In this document: positions 10,891 to 23,288 of the stretch, one piece after another | Layout: every line of letters starts with the position of its first letter | Position numbering within the stretch: the first letter of the stretch is position 1 | Assembly: GCA_001986395.2 (NCBI GenBank) | Contig: MQVO02000019.1 | Location: forward strand, 618,059-682,058 | Reading direction: 5' to 3' | DNA: 64,000 nt | DNA from: Irpex lacteus | Lineage: Eukaryota > Basidiomycota > Agaricomycetes > Polyporales > Irpicaceae | Program-made: the position numbers and the translations under genes | Notes under the pieces: generated by a model | Database searches by the model: none | The model's input: only the letters and a program-made list of their open reading frames with translations | What the model was told of the DNA's origin: nothing

Positions 10891-12096
10891 ATCCGCGGTC
10901 GGGCCTGCATGTGTTTCGCAAGGTGAGCGATAAGACCTTTTAGACATAACAAACAGAGCGCTGATACCTCCAATTCGAAGGTTCCCTCGCACTTCCCGTT
11001 ACGCTATCTTACGTTTTCAACTAACACCATACCTGTCTCGCCACGCATATTAGTGTACAACACTCTGTAGCATTCGATTATCTACTTACGATTTGAAACG
11101 TCATTATTTTGTAGACACTTTCTTTGTGTTACGTATATATATACGCGATACCTTTGTTGTGCATCGTTGCGGCCAACCTCGATAATCATTCTGGCCACGC
11201 CGATATGGTGACTGCTTTGTTCGTATGATCTTGGCGTCGACATGCCTCCGACTCGGGCCGCTGACTTGGGTACATAACAGGGGTTCGATCGCAATCGAGA
11301 ATAATCTTCAGAATCTCCGAGTTGATCATGATCGAAATACGTACGGCAATCGCCAAGTACATGGAACAGCACCGCCGAATCTGTGCACGCCCATCTCAAT
11401 AGCGTCCACATGTTTTACGCACCTCCGTCTCGAGATACCTCTTCTGTCGGGACATACAATCCAATGGCCCTATCGGAGCGCGTCTCGGGGATGCCACTGG
11501 ATTCCATGCAACTCAGCGGAACGTTGATCTGCGCAAACAACGAGGATTCTCTGCGAAAGGAGATTAAAGTAGGGCAGGGTTGCCCGAGGAGCTTTCATCA
11601 CAAAGCGACCGATTTCTGTGCTTCTCCATCCGCGAGTATCCTCGTTTTCTGTGAATGACGGTCCGTGTTTGGAAACTATGCTCAGCGATGGTTCGTTTCG
11701 ATCAGGTATAGTCGATTCAGACCATGGCGATTGGATGCGCAAGGGATAGTCATGGCTCAGAGTATCCTTGTTACACGTAAAACGGATGAATGGTCTGCAC
11801 GTGGATTTCTTGGTGAGAGTGACTCGTATCGGCTATCCTGCGGACAAGAGAATTCCTTTCAGTTTCGGTAAGGGCGCGGTACGCAAACTTACGGTGAACG
11901 AGGCTCGACCAGAGATACGCCGCAGTTCTTGTGCGGGCAATGAACACTCAGGTGCTATCGTGCAATTGAAGCTAGAAGAGCAGAATCAGGCGGAAGCGAA
12001 GGCACGAGGCATATGTGTATGCGTACGCGTGAGTAGCTGTCAACCAGTGTCAACGTAGCGCTTGAGTTTCTGTCTCGAAGAGGCACTGACTTTTAC
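10891..12096. other. intergenic, no gene supported
   Basis: Frames at 11383-11658 and 11768-12058 (+) could encode short serine-rich stretches, but I find no family resemblance and no reliable splice sites linking them. Nothing else is seen. Confidence 0.4.
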
Positions 12097-12798
12097 ATTA
12101 CTATCGATGACCCAGTAGTGCAAAAATTTTGCATTACTAGCCCACTTGCATATTTTCTTCAGGGTATGGCTTCGGAAATGTGATATTACTATAGTAGTAC
12201 ATCTTGGCTATAGATTCTTGAGATTTCAGATTTTTCGGGGAGGAAATCATCGTACAGGAGAGGCCGCACGAAGGTAACTTTGCTCCTGCCAAACCATTGT
12301 CTTAGTCACGGTGTGTCACGTCTAAACGCCGTCGATATTCGAGCCCCGTTGATCCCATCAGTACCCTTGCAACTGTTGATTGGCTCATAGATCTTGCGCG
12401 CGTCGGAGTATGAACCTGATTGTCACTTCGTCCTCGTCCTCCGGTCGAAATGCCTGTCCCTATCATGCCCCACTGTCGATTTATGCGAGAATGCATTTTA
12501 TTTGAGTAGGAATAGTATATTAAAGTATGTATGCAAAGTCCTAGGCCTCTGAGAGCCACTCTATGGCCTCTATGCAGCCATCAGTGACCAAAACAGCGTG
12601 ATTCCCCATTTTCTGGACAGTATCTGAATTTTCATTCATCAAGTATCTACCAAATACCCCCAAGGTGAGGGAATCGTGGCTTATATACGTACGTACATAT
12701 GTGTGATTTTTTGCGAGAGACCTGGACTAGTGGAACACCCGGAACTGCAAAATTTTGCACTTCCTGTCCCTTTGCATTACTGGGTCATCGATAGTAAT
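12097..12798. mobile_element. inverted-repeat element (about 0.7 kb), MITE-like
   Basis: ATTACTATCGATGACCCAGT at 12097-12116 recurs as its exact reverse complement ending at 12798. Just inside each end sits a second shared palindromic word, TGCAAAATTTTGCA-like (12119-12132 and 12746-12759). If the element proper starts at CTATCGATGACC, it is flanked by TA on both sides, as Tc1/mariner-type elements are. It has no coding capacity, so it would be non-autonomous. The class is not certain. Confidence 0.6.
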
Positions 12799-14056
12799 AT
12801 TGTCATTGCTTTGAGCATAAAGTATCTGTTTTCTGCGACCATCGGCTCAAAACACCCAACGGAATCACGTCCAGGCACAGCTCCTCGTCGTGCCGCACTC
12901 CATAGAATCCCGGAAACGGTTTGCCTTCTAATGAGGTCATCGTTATTCATACTTAAGCTTCGGATACGGTCTGCGGGAGATACATACTGTGGCACGTTTT
13001 CAGCTTCAAGCTTCGAGGAAAAGCTTCGAACTCAACTTATCACTGTCGTGGTAAAGTGAGCATCGAATCGAGCGCGAGTGAGAGCAACACCTCCGATCGA
13101 GACAGCGGAGAAGTGTCTGGATGCAAGCCAGACTTGAGGCGTGGGTTATGCTGAGCTTTAAGGTTCGAACGTCGCTCGGGGAATGGTGGTCGTCTTTCGA
13201 TACGTTACTGTAATGAGGCTCAAGTGGTGTATAAGTGAGCTGGAAGGACATTATAAGTAAGACATCCGACATACCTGTACCAAGGTTTAATCTCCCAGTA
13301 CAACGCCGTCGAATGTTTTGATACGACTAAACAGATGACGAGGCGGATGAGGTATACAGCGCTCTGTTAGCAGCCCGAATTCAGAGATCCGGTTATTTGG
13401 GAGCTCTTGCCATTTAGCAATGCCAAACTGTGAGCCTGAGGAGGACAGATAAATGTATGGTTCCTCAGTCAACACTAACGGATTGAAGATGGAAAGTATA
13501 ATTGACGTTCAAAGGTCCAAAGTTCAATATCGCGCCAGAGGACCTTGAGGATAACCTGTAGTGCAAAGCTATTGAGGTTGACATTATCCCATCGCACAAC
13601 ACATCCACTACGTTCCAGCTCAGCACAAAGTCACAGTTAAGTACTAAGTGACGACGGGTGCGGCGGTTGTGCTTGCGTACCAAGCACTATGCATTACCTG
13701 AAAAGAAGTCTCGTCAGTATTGTATCTTGGGCTGATGAAAAACGGAGCTAGTGTCACCAACCAGCAAATTACACATCAAGTACGCCTCGAGCACGCCTGC
13801 TGAATATATAAAGCGAATTCGAAGGATCATGCATGTCAGAGACCAAGTTCCCGGCGTCGCTGCTGTGGCACCCGATAGCTGGGCGGACTGGTTCTGATTT
13901 GCAATCAAATGATGAGCTTGAGTTGAACCGATCTGACTCTGCCGCTCGCGAATGCCGCACTTGCAATTGGGTTTGGCCAAGTTTGGCCGCTCTCCAAGTT
14001 ACAGCCATCCTGAACATATCGAACGTTGAGTGTACTCCGTCCTAAAAATACCAGGC
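12799..14056. other. intergenic, no gene supported
   Basis: No conserved reading frame was recognised. A cluster of AAGCTTCGA words lies near 13004-13030. The last few hundred bases are the probable promoter of the downstream POP8-like gene. Confidence 0.4.
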
Positions 14057-14467
14057 ATGTCCAGAAGCAACGAACCAAGTTATCACTATCTCCGTTACAG
14101 CATTTCGCCCGCCTGCAACGACGCGCTGACTGTTCGGAAGCACATCCAGGACGCCCTTCTGCAGTCCTTTGGGCTGACCTCTGCGAACCTCCAGACGGAC
14201 ATCCTCTGGATTGATGACAATGGCACAGATGTAGTTCTGCGCCTAAGGCCAACGTAAGCACCCCCGGTTTTCTTTCTCCGCCGATGCATGGAAGAGAACT
14301 CTGCCCACGACCTGACCGTGCTATCATAGTGAATATTAACGTGAGTTTTGTGTAGGGATGCCACTAAAGTTATGGCCGCGGTGGCCGCATCTACCACTAC
14401 CCTAAACCTATCCTTGGTCAAGGATTCACCGTTTTTGCCTTCCCTTCTCGCCGTAGACGGATTTTAG
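14057..14467 (+). CDS. POP8: POP8-like RNase P/MRP protein subunit
   Basis: The CDS is join(14057..14253, 14356..14467), 102 residues, with one 102-base phase-2 intron. The small protein has the look of the fungal Pop8-like family. It has an N-terminal 'YHYLRYSISP' strand, the helix 'DALTVRKHIQDALLQSFG', then 'DILWIDDNGTDVVLRLRPTDATKV' split by the intron, and a hydrophobic tail. Pop8 is a member of the Alba-like subunits of RNase P and RNase MRP, which process tRNA 5' ends and pre-rRNA in the nucleus and nucleolus. The length agrees with the family (about 100-130 residues). The start ATG gives the conserved strand nine residues in; an in-frame ATG 27 bases upstream is possible but adds unconserved residues. 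The call rests on motif resemblance only. Confidence 0.65.
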
Positions 14468-15413
14468 ATGCAATGATAACCTACTGGAGTAACGTTGTCC
14501 GCAGTGTCGCAAGCTCACGTCCGCATGAACCCTGGGGACTTTGGGATGATGGCTGTAAATAGAGATAGATATCACCCGTAGACGTATACTCGCCGCGTGT
14601 GATGACAACGCCGCCCATAAATTAGAACGATGGCATTTCAATTTTCCAACCCACCTCAGTATTTTGCAGCGTCCTCAGTCAAGAAGGTCAGGGTAACAGT
14701 GAGGAGACTAATCATCTTCATCTCATTTCCGTCTCATCTAACGGTTCGTTTGGTCCAAAAATGAATAGTCGCTGGGCTAAAATGCAATATAGTGGGATTT
14801 AGGGTACCACCTACGACGAATGCCGCGGCTCGCAAGTCCCGCCACATCAAAACCTGAGGCGTTCGTCTACATCTTGACAAAATGCATTGTGACATGCACG
14901 AGGCCCGCTGATATCGTACAGGTAGTTTCTTACATACACCGCCAATCGAGTCGCAGCTCTGAGTGATGTGGAAGTGGTATGTGGTAGTCACGGAGCTTAT
15001 CAGCTGTGAGCCAGCGATCAACTGCATGACCCCCAGGCGGCAATACCAGCTGGACCGGCAGCTGACTTTTGCATGGAATTTTGCTGGCTGATACATGCAA
15101 AGTTGCGTACGGGCTACATGTACATATAGATATGATTTTAGCAATATTCACGTGTGTGATATATGAAGGCAAGCCTGGCCGTCATGAAGGACCTTGACCG
15201 TGACACACCTGTGGGCATGCTTGAGCGCCCATGGCCAGTGCTCGTTGCCGTCTCATGAAATTGTAAGCAATAAACACCTCGATGTATGCTAGAAGTAAAA
15301 AGGAACTGTTAATAAACACCAGAACACACTAATTACAAGTTATGAAAGGATTTGTACGACGTAAACCATGTGCAAGAATGCATGCTCTGTGTTGTGCTCA
15401 CATACGGTCCTCG
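14468..15413. other. intergenic; 3' flank of the following transposon
   Basis: No gene recognised. The minus-strand frame at 14734-15144 has no conserved motif. The candidate left terminus of the two-gene transposon (ACACACCTGT at 15203) lies here. Confidence 0.4.
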
Positions 15414-18400
15414 TTACGCTTTCGACCCTTCTGTTTCACTTGCGTGGACCTCCGCAGTGCCATCTATGTCTTCTATATGTCTTGTACGCTTTCTACTTGG
15501 GCCTGGTTGTGTAGAATCGGCGGCTTGGGTGATATTCCCAACAGTAGGGGGTGCGGCGGCGGCAGCAGCAGCAGCAATGGCAGTCTTCTTTGCTGCCCGT
15601 TTCTCCTGCTGCTCTTTTCGTTTTGCTTTCTGTGTGTGTCGTAGCTGCCGAGAGAACTCCTCATGCTTAGCCGCACGATCTTGGTGAAGGGGTAACGGTG
15701 CAGAGAGTGACCGCGGGATGATCTGCCGTATCAGGTGGGCGTTATGGAAGGCATGCATGTTGACGATATAGCGATCAGTTGATGTTTGATACTGGTGTTC
15801 TATGTAGGCGTCGATGATAGACGTTTCAATGCGCTCTTGAACCTGGGCTCTCTGACCCGTGGCTTTGCATCCAGCGTGCAGGCAGTCGTGCTGTGCATTG
15901 AACTTGAATAGTACATCCTGGATGTACTCTTAGTAAATATAACTTAACGACACGATACTCTAGAAATGGTAGACACTTACGCAAGTATTCACCGTGACCC
16001 GCAATACTTCTCCGTGACGTCTCTGGAGAAATGGCATGCGAAAGACGGTATGCCTCGTAGAGGCAAGGTGGAAAACGTCGATCACAGCAAGGCGGCGTGG
16101 CTCTGCATTAGCAGAATATGCAAGAAGGATCTCATCGACCTTCCCAATAAGTGTTGTGTTCTATAGCATTGATCGTTAGCAAGACACATACCGTACCGCG
16201 TAGTATAAAGCTGGGCTTACTATGTCTGTTGGCGATGGCACCATGATCCATGAACCAATAAAACAATCGTCCTCGGAGAGTGCCACAAATGACCGTGCAG
16301 AGTAGCCTTCAGTGAAGCATGGGAGATATGAGGCCGCGTTGATGCTTTGCGCGATTTTACTTGAGGTGAGATTGATCACCTTTCGCTCTCTTGCCCCTTT
16401 CGGCAAAGCTTCTAGTTTCACCGAACCTACAACACCCACACAATGTAAAGCGATCAGTGCGTGAACCGAATGATACTGACAATTGAACCAGTACCTATCT
16501 TGGGTGGGAAGGACGGAGTCCAGCCGACGAGTCTTTGTAGCATTGGCTGCTTCTGAATCGTCTCTCGAACAGCTATGCTCGCGTTTGTCCATGTATCAAT
16601 ACCTTCAGCCGTTTGACTCCACCATCCTCCAGTAAGGCGATGTTTCATATTCTCTTGTTCAGCAAACTGTATTGCAATATCGCGGCTCGGCGCTCGATGG
16701 TTTGAGAACACAGAGCAGTGTCGGAACACAGCGTTAAAGCTCTCAAAACCTTCTGTGCTTACACCAACAAGGGGCCCAAAGCGAAGGATGTCCTCGCGAA
16801 TATGCACCTGCAAGTGGAGCTTGATCTTTTGCACTATCTTTGTAGGGTCAGCTTCCGAGAAAGTATCCAACACATTCCCCACTGCAATATCAATATCGTC
16901 CTGCAAACTATCCTTAGTGATGTTTGGAAAGGATTACATCAGTGCTGCACGTACCAGATATGCATCAAGATCATATATTTTCGGAATCCATAGTAGTGCA
17001 GAGAGTTCGCCAATCGCGTGCCATAACTGGAATTGAAGTGGAGGTACTAGGTCGTGTATATGGAAGAGAGTTGTCTGGGCCAGTGTCTTCAGTTGACGTC
17101 CAATGAGAGAGTTGGCAAATTGTAATATATAGTTCGCGCGGATAGGATGTACAGAAAGGCCATCGATACTCGTCGATTGAAGACGACGGGCGTAAATGTC
17201 CTTCTGTGATGCGTTCCAGACAGTGTGTGTCGAATGCCACCCGTACTTAACGATGCCAAGCAAGATTGTGTGGAGGATCTCAATAGGGGTATCGAGAGTA
17301 GGATCAAATCCTAACCAAAAATGAACAACGACAGATGGCCGAGAATAGACTGAGCGCACCTTTCAGAGTCAGAAACCCGCTATAAATTTGATCGATGTGT
17401 TCTTTCACCCATTCGGTCAGTTCGGCTTGTATATCCTCCCATGAACGCAACCGATTCTCCTTTTTCATTGCGCGCGCACGCTCGAGAAGTTGGTCTATCC
17501 AGTATTGCGTATAGGAGTCCTTCACCCCAGTGGCTGTTTGCAAATCTTTGATGGGCTGCGCACGTCCACCGCACGCTAAGGTAACTTGCTGTTGTAATGA
17601 TTCGAGAATCTGATCCTTTGATCGCGGGCTCCCAGGCTATGGAGAGGGAATAAGTTTTGTTGTATGGGGATTTCATGTAGAAATACCTTGAAAAGCCGTT
17701 CAAAGCCATCCGAGCTCTCTTTCTCTTCATTAGTCCCTCCTGCATCGCACTTCCTACAGAACAGATTGCCTGCGCCACCAATATGTGATGCAATCTCACT
17801 CTGCATGGGATTATCGGAAGGATCCGCGCTCACGAACATACGGAAACAAACACCCTCTCCGCTAGACGCATCACGCGCACGGACAGGGTTATGATGAGTG
17901 GATCTGTAACTCTGCTAAGACTGTGGGCTGCTCCAAACGAGATAAGGGTGCATACTCAACAAGCTTCTTGAATCCTGTGAATTGCTCAGCCACGCTGGCA
18001 TGTGTGGAGGTTGAGACAAATCTGGTATGATATTCTTGTTGCAGCAGCGCACGCGGAAGGTTCCGGTGGGCCATGTATCCGTTCAAATGCTTATTCCATG
18101 ATTTCGAGCGATTGCCGGATACGTCATCTCCGAAGTAGTCTACAAAGCTGGTGTAGAGTGGCTGACCCTTTGCTAGCTGTCGCAGAGGATTAGGCATGGC
18201 GGCTTCGTAAGAATGGCTTGATTCTACAACGGGCATCAACATCAGCGAGACACAAACCCGATGGACTGGACGTACTATGCCAGGTTGGGAGTTCATTGGC
18301 GGCTTGAAGGTCAAAGTAGTTCTTCACCATGTCTGTCGCTTTCACTAGGATTGGCTCCTCAGTGGAATCTACACGTGCAACGCCCTTCAAAGTTCAAACT

Positions 18401-19837
18401 CGCTGTGAATAACGTGCACTGAGGAATTTATTGTCAGTCTTACCAGATTATCCACCGAAACAGTGTATGCCTGAGCATGCACCGCTTTATGATAGATTAC
18501 CCATTGAAAGGGTATGACCATCTTGCCGGTAACCAGTTGTGTAAGTTCATTCACATAGTAGTGTCGCTCGCCTGCATCATACATCGGGGAGAGAGCATCC
18601 AGATCGACAGTGTTAAGCCACTTGCGGCCATGCCAGACCTCGCTTACGCATTCATCAGGGATCTCAGGATACAGCTGAATATGTGGTCGAATCGCCGGAT
18701 TGGACCAGTCCTGCCTCACTATTAGTGTCTAGCATTTGTCAATGTATACAACATTAACCGACCTGCGCAATGAGATGACGTGGGTCATTCATGAAGAAGA
18801 CATTACCCTGAACGGAGTCACATCGTAACGTAGTGATTCCGCCCGAATTTGCTCGCAATTCTTTCTGCACTTTTCGCAGGCGGTAAAGCGATGGTACGTC
18901 AGGGACGCCTGCCTCTTTAAGAGCCCACAAGAATATTTTCATTAACGAGTCGGAGATAGGAAGACGTGGAAGATTGTCGATAGTATCAAGTATAAATTCC
19001 TATATTAAGTCCAAGGTTTAAGCCAAGTCAGTTTTCCACGTACGTTAATGTACTCACGATATGCGATGAATATGGGGACCACGGTGACTTCCTGGTACGA
19101 TCTCCAGCATTACTCTTGGGTATGTGTTCACTGGCAGTCGCTTCTGTCTCAGGCTCTGCAATGGTTGTTAGCATGGCAATCCGACGAGTCTTAAGGTTGA
19201 CTTACCATAGTCATCCAACATGTCAAGAAGAGCCTGCTCCTCTTGTGAGACCTCTGCCGCGGATATGCTCTCCTCATCTGTTGCACCGACGACCTTTGCT
19301 ACCTCCACATCGCTGAGAAACACAAGGTTGTCGCAGAGATTGCTGAACCGATCGCGCGCTTGATCAATGTTCACTTGCGGATCAGAACCAGCGCTCAAGT
19401 TCGCTCCGCCACGGTCATGTTCAAAGTCGTCCCACATCTGTCTTTCTTCCTCTGTGACTTCTGGCTCTCTTGGCTGTGTCCTGACCATGCTCGTTGATTC
19501 GAACACTGTGGTTCTGTGGTGCCCAAGTTCAAGGAACTCCTCCTGTAGTGCTTCCAGTTGGCGTTCAGATTCCCGGCGAGTCTTCTCTTTCTGTGCGTAT
19601 ATTCGAGTGCATCTTTTATGTTCTTCACGATCCAGATGTCTCTTGAAGCTGGATCGAAGGATCCAATGCTTCTCTGGATTCGGCTCTGTGGCTGAACATG
19701 CAATGCATCTGACTCTTAGCCCATCAGGAGACCCGACAAATCCTATGCAAGTCATAACAAGTCACTCTCTCCTCATCCACTGTTGCAACACGCAGAAACT
19801 GACCTTCCGGTAATGACCTTGCCTTTGACGATGACAT
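15414..19837 (-). CDS. transposase-like protein of a basidiomycete-expanded class II element
   Basis: The first exon starts at 19837 ([11 protein letters not shown]) and splices to a treble-clef-like zinc motif (CIACS...H...[10 protein letters not shown], near 19600-19720). Further exons carry '[20 protein letters not shown]', '[20 protein letters not shown]', '[23 protein letters not shown]', '[20 protein letters not shown]', '[20 protein letters not shown]', '[20 protein letters not shown]' and '[20 protein letters not shown]'. The C-terminus has an alanine run and a Lys/Arg-rich coil (15414-15760). The order and the Cys-rich '[14 protein letters not shown]' block recall TNP2-like (CACTA) or KDZ-type transposases, which cut and paste the element. 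The exact superfamily is uncertain. Exons appear open throughout, so the copy may be fairly young. I did not resolve every splice site. Confidence 0.65.
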
Positions 19838-20053
19838 TATGAAGTGAAGGTGAGCATCAGTGCTTCTCCCTGTAAACACTCCGCTTATCGCGAGCGTGCT
19901 CAACGGTTTTGTTTAGGAATCGGGTAAACGATCGTCGGTCCAATGCGCATCACGATCGCCCCGCCACATTCTTTTGTTCAGTTTCACCTGCGGCAGGTTA
20001 AATGCAAGGTTCAGTTCGTTCACTTGCTTGTCACCCCTTCATTCTCATCCCCC
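19838..20053. promoter_or_regulatory. divergent promoter of the transposon's two genes
   Basis: These 216 bases separate the start codons of the minus-strand transposase-like gene and the plus-strand accessory gene, so both promoters must lie here. I see repeated CGATCG-containing words (19926-19977) but no clear TATA element. Confidence 0.5.
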
Positions 20054-21411
20054 ATGTCCTCCAGCAACGCTCTTGCCGCACTCAGAGAGGCCTCCAGCCG
20101 CATTCTCAACGCGCCGGATGCTCTGACTTTGAGCGCAGATGAAATCACTGCCACTGGTCAAGAGAACGAGCAAGGCGCAGGCACAACTCTCGGCAAACGC
20201 ACTCGGGGTGATCTCAGTGACGGAGAAGACGACGGCAGCGTCGATATTGAGGCCAGCAACAGCCCTCCACTGAACCTCACTGGGCTCGTCGCCACTCAAC
20301 CTGGTGCAACAGGCGATGCCGCGTCTCCCTTTGGGTCTCCCGTGCGGATCAGGATCAATGCCAACCAGGTTGAGCTTGCCCGTCACATTGCAAGAGCCAA
20401 GGGATTCGATGATGCCAATACCCGCCGCATGGAGGAATTCTCAGAGGTGAGTCCGCGCTCACTTTCATAGGAAACTATATATCTCTGATGTTCTATTCAG
20501 CAGTCACTCAGTACTCAGATTGTCAAGTTGTATGGTGAGTTGCTTGAGCATAACACCTATCTGCGTCAAGTGCGTGCAACACAAGCACCATGGAAGCCGT
20601 CCGCGGCTCTGGAGGTAAGAACCATACATCTATGATGTCTCGGAAACATGTTAATCAGGTTCCGAGTAGAAAAACATCAAGAACGCTGCACTCATTATAT
20701 TGCTGTCTCCGCGCGTATCTGCATACAAAGGTACAGAGTTGGCCGTGGGACTTGTTGTGCGTGGTCTTGTCGTTTGGTCTTGAATTACTTACCTAACCTC
20801 TGTTTAGGATTATCTGCGTGCTCATTGCGGTAACGAGTTACCCGATAACATGTTGCATAACCATGCGGAGTACCAAGAAGTGTTGGCGGCTGCGCGTGAA
20901 TCCCTTACGCAGGGTCGTTCCAAGATTAAGAAGGCGGTAAGTTCTGTTCTTGCTTATAACACCATGTCTCCTAATCTTTTTGTAGGTTCGCGCCAGTGTC
21001 AAGCCAACAGTTCCGGCGGACAAATGGAACATCTATGATCTCGCGCTCAATGTCCTCAAAGGTACAAACGTCAAACCGACCATCAAGATTTGTGCACGCC
21101 TTGCTTTGATGGTAAGTGACGAAGCGACTCTATCTGTTGGTACCATGCTCATACATGCCGTATTAGCGCGTTGTCTTTACAATGGATACTGATAAGCTCG
21201 ACAAATTTTGGGAGACGGTTGACGAGATGCTTGACAACATCCGCACTATTGCGGGAGGCAACCAAGTCCACGAGAATAAGTAAGTGTTCGCCATCACCTG
21301 AGCCCACGGACCTGGAATGCTGACCATATCATTAGATTGCTGTCCAGCTATCTCGAGGAAGACCGCACCGCCTATGGTATCCGCACTACGTACGACATCG
21401 CGCAAGATTAG
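20054..21411 (+). CDS. transposon accessory protein, unknown function
   Basis: The protein starts MSSSNALAALREASSRILNA, has an acidic region with a 'GKRTRGDLSDGEDD' word (possible nuclear signal), then 'RIRINANQVELARHIARAKG'. After several short introns it ends with 'VPADKWNIYDLALNVLKGTN', 'TIKICARLALM' and 'KFWETVDEMLDNIRTIAGG'. Exons at about 20500-20611, 20808-20937, 20985-21111 and 21166-21279 stay open and join well. I know similar proteins as hypothetical proteins encoded head-to-head with the transposase-like gene described above, which suggests an auxiliary role in transposition such as DNA binding. No named domain is recognised. Stop codon at 21409-21411. Confidence 0.55.
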
Positions 21412-21972
21412 AGTTTGTTTGGTCGACGGTAGCCTGATTGTTCTTTGTTCGCCTAACTCGCATAGTATACATGTATATGATTGCCTTTATATCTTTGAAT
21501 GACATTGCTCTTTGAACTGTCCATCCCGCTCGAACTGGAACTGCCGTAACCGCGATCGCGATCAGAGTGCCGTGACAATGGTATACTCATAACACCGCTG
21601 CTGAATACCATAGTGTGTTCTCGCTGCAATATACGGTATGTTCTCTCGTGCCGCAACATGTCTGGACATGTGTACTATAGGTGCAAGCAGCTAATATACA
21701 GGTGTGTATTTACCTCGCAGACAGTGAAGGCTGGAATCATCGTGCTACCAGACTCGTCAAAAGCTGGCAGGCAGCCGAATATGGGCTGGCGGCACGTGCG
21801 CTTATCAGCTATGTCAGAGTCGCAGTTCAGCTCCAAGACAGCTGACCGACAACGCGCGGTGTACAATACTCTATCGTACCTGTTCACAGCCCGACGATTT
21901 GTTTACTCCGTATCCCGCCGTGGGGCTAGCATCATGATGACTCAGCGCCGTCGGGAGTGGTTTGGCAGGTGG

Positions 21973-23288
21973 CTAGTTTCCAGAGGCTACGCGCTGCTTT
22001 GCGTACTCAACGAAGTCGTCGATAGCAGAGGGCCATGCAGCTATGTCAAAAATGAGTGTCATGTTAGGGATTCGAAGGATTGAAGCCAACCTTCTAGATC
22101 GTACTTCTCAAACTTCGCGTCAATGGTGCGGACAAATTCCAGGAACTGTGAATGAAATTAGAAGATCCGACAAGTCCGACAGAAATAGGGGGGAGCTGAC
22201 CATTTGCCATACATCCTTGCTCACACCCTTGACGCCCTTCTCTTTCAGATGTTCAAACCACCAATCCAGGTATTCCTCTTGCCAGCCATCCTCATCGATC
22301 CCCATCGCATCATCCTCCCCATCCTCTCGCTTGTGTGACAGCGCTCCACCTTGAAGGCCATGAGGTATCAGCAAGGCCCACAGGCCCTGTGCCATTTCCA
22401 ACGCTGTATTATTATTTCAAGTCAGCCATTCCCGCATGGGTCGCAATATCATGTTCGCGTACCAAGGCTGCGCTGGCCAGCAGGGCGTGAGAATTCAAAA
22501 GCATAATTATACACTTGTTGGAAGTAATGGGCGTCCGATCCTAGCTTATCTCGAAGCCTTATTAAAGAGGCTTTCATCGTTGCGATAGTGTCGCACCTAT
22601 ATATTGCGGTATCAGCATTAGAGAGAAAGTTAAAATGACATAAGGTGGTATATTGACCGAGCCAAACAACGAGGTGGCGGTGAGCCGCAATTCCGCGGAG
22701 GCGAAAGTGGATTGTATGAAGAGAAGCTGGGAAATGGGAAACAGATGTTATGAAAGCCACGTACCCGATGCGTTTCCACCCGTCAGTCCAACCCTTACGA
22801 GTCCACTCACCCATCCGCGGTGATTTGAGCTCGTATGCCACTGCCAACAGCACAACATCCTCTGGATCCACCGCGAGATCCTCGCACATTTTGATGGTGC
22901 CGTCGACTGTAATATCATCGCCATCGGGATCTAATAGAATAGGCTTATGAGCGGGGACGGGCATGTAACTATGGTAGTGGTAGCTGGCGTACCTTTGTAC
23001 GTGTCAAAGAGTTGGTTAAGCTTGCTTGTAGATGGCCCTGAGGAGTGTAATGGTCGAGCAGCGGTCGGATCGTTGTAGAAGGCATCGATCGCGATGTCGA
23101 CTCGTCGGTTGTATTTCTCCAGGTATTTCTTTGCGTCCCGAGGGCTAATAAATAAATTGCAGTCAGTTTCGAGCAACACTATTATTTGTGCGAATCGTGT
23201 GCTCGTATAACAGCTCGTGCCGGCGGATTCTTTTGAGTACTCACGTTGCACCCGTGATACCACAGAACTGCGCGATGGCGTCCTCCAT
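21973..23288 (-). CDS. DCN1: DCN1: cullin neddylation E3 (UBA + PONY domain)
   Basis: The minus-strand exons start at 23288 (MEDAIAQFCGITGAT, phase-2 donor at 23244) and continue 'PRDAKKYLEKYNRRVDIAID', completing a UBA-like N-terminal domain. After 'SKLNQLFDTYK', the PONY (DUF298) domain follows: 'DPDGDDITVDGTIKMCEDLA', 'VLLAVAYELKSPRMGEWTRK', 'DKLGSDAHYFQQVYNYAFEF', 'EYLDWWFEHLKEKGVKGVSK', 'DVWQMFLEFVRTIDAKFEKY' and 'AWPSAIDDFVEYAKQ'. Dcn1 binds cullins and the E2 Ubc12 and drives transfer of Nedd8/Rub1 onto cullins, activating SCF-type ubiquitin ligases. The frame upstream of the chosen ATG reads R-T-D-K-Q, so an extra 5' exon is possible. The stop is at 21973-21975. The gene looks intact. 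Confidence 0.88.

Larger units (their letters stand above)
15203..21707. mobile_element. two-gene DNA transposon, boundaries tentative
   Basis: The unit holds a long minus-strand transposase-like gene (15414-19837) and a shorter plus-strand accessory gene (20054-21411), divergently transcribed from a 216-bp gap. I recall both proteins recurring, paired, in mushroom genomes. ACACACCTGT at 15203-15212 is repeated inverted as ACAGGTGTGT at 21698-21707, followed on both sides by a loosely similar TGCTTG word. No target duplication is evident and a 10-bp match could be chance, so the ends are a guess while the content is not. Confidence 0.45.

Noticed and set aside
12676..13059. 127-codon + frame as a gene
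   Set aside because: It runs across the right terminus of the inverted-repeat element and shows no conserved motif, so it is a chance frame.
15558..15585. GCGGCGGCAGCAGCAGCAGC microsatellite as a separate repeat feature
   Set aside because: It simply encodes the alanine run in the C-terminal tail of the transposase-like protein.
19367..19813. 148-codon + frame
   Set aside because: It is antisense to the zinc-finger exon of the transposase-like gene, whose minus-strand frame carries the conserved motifs.
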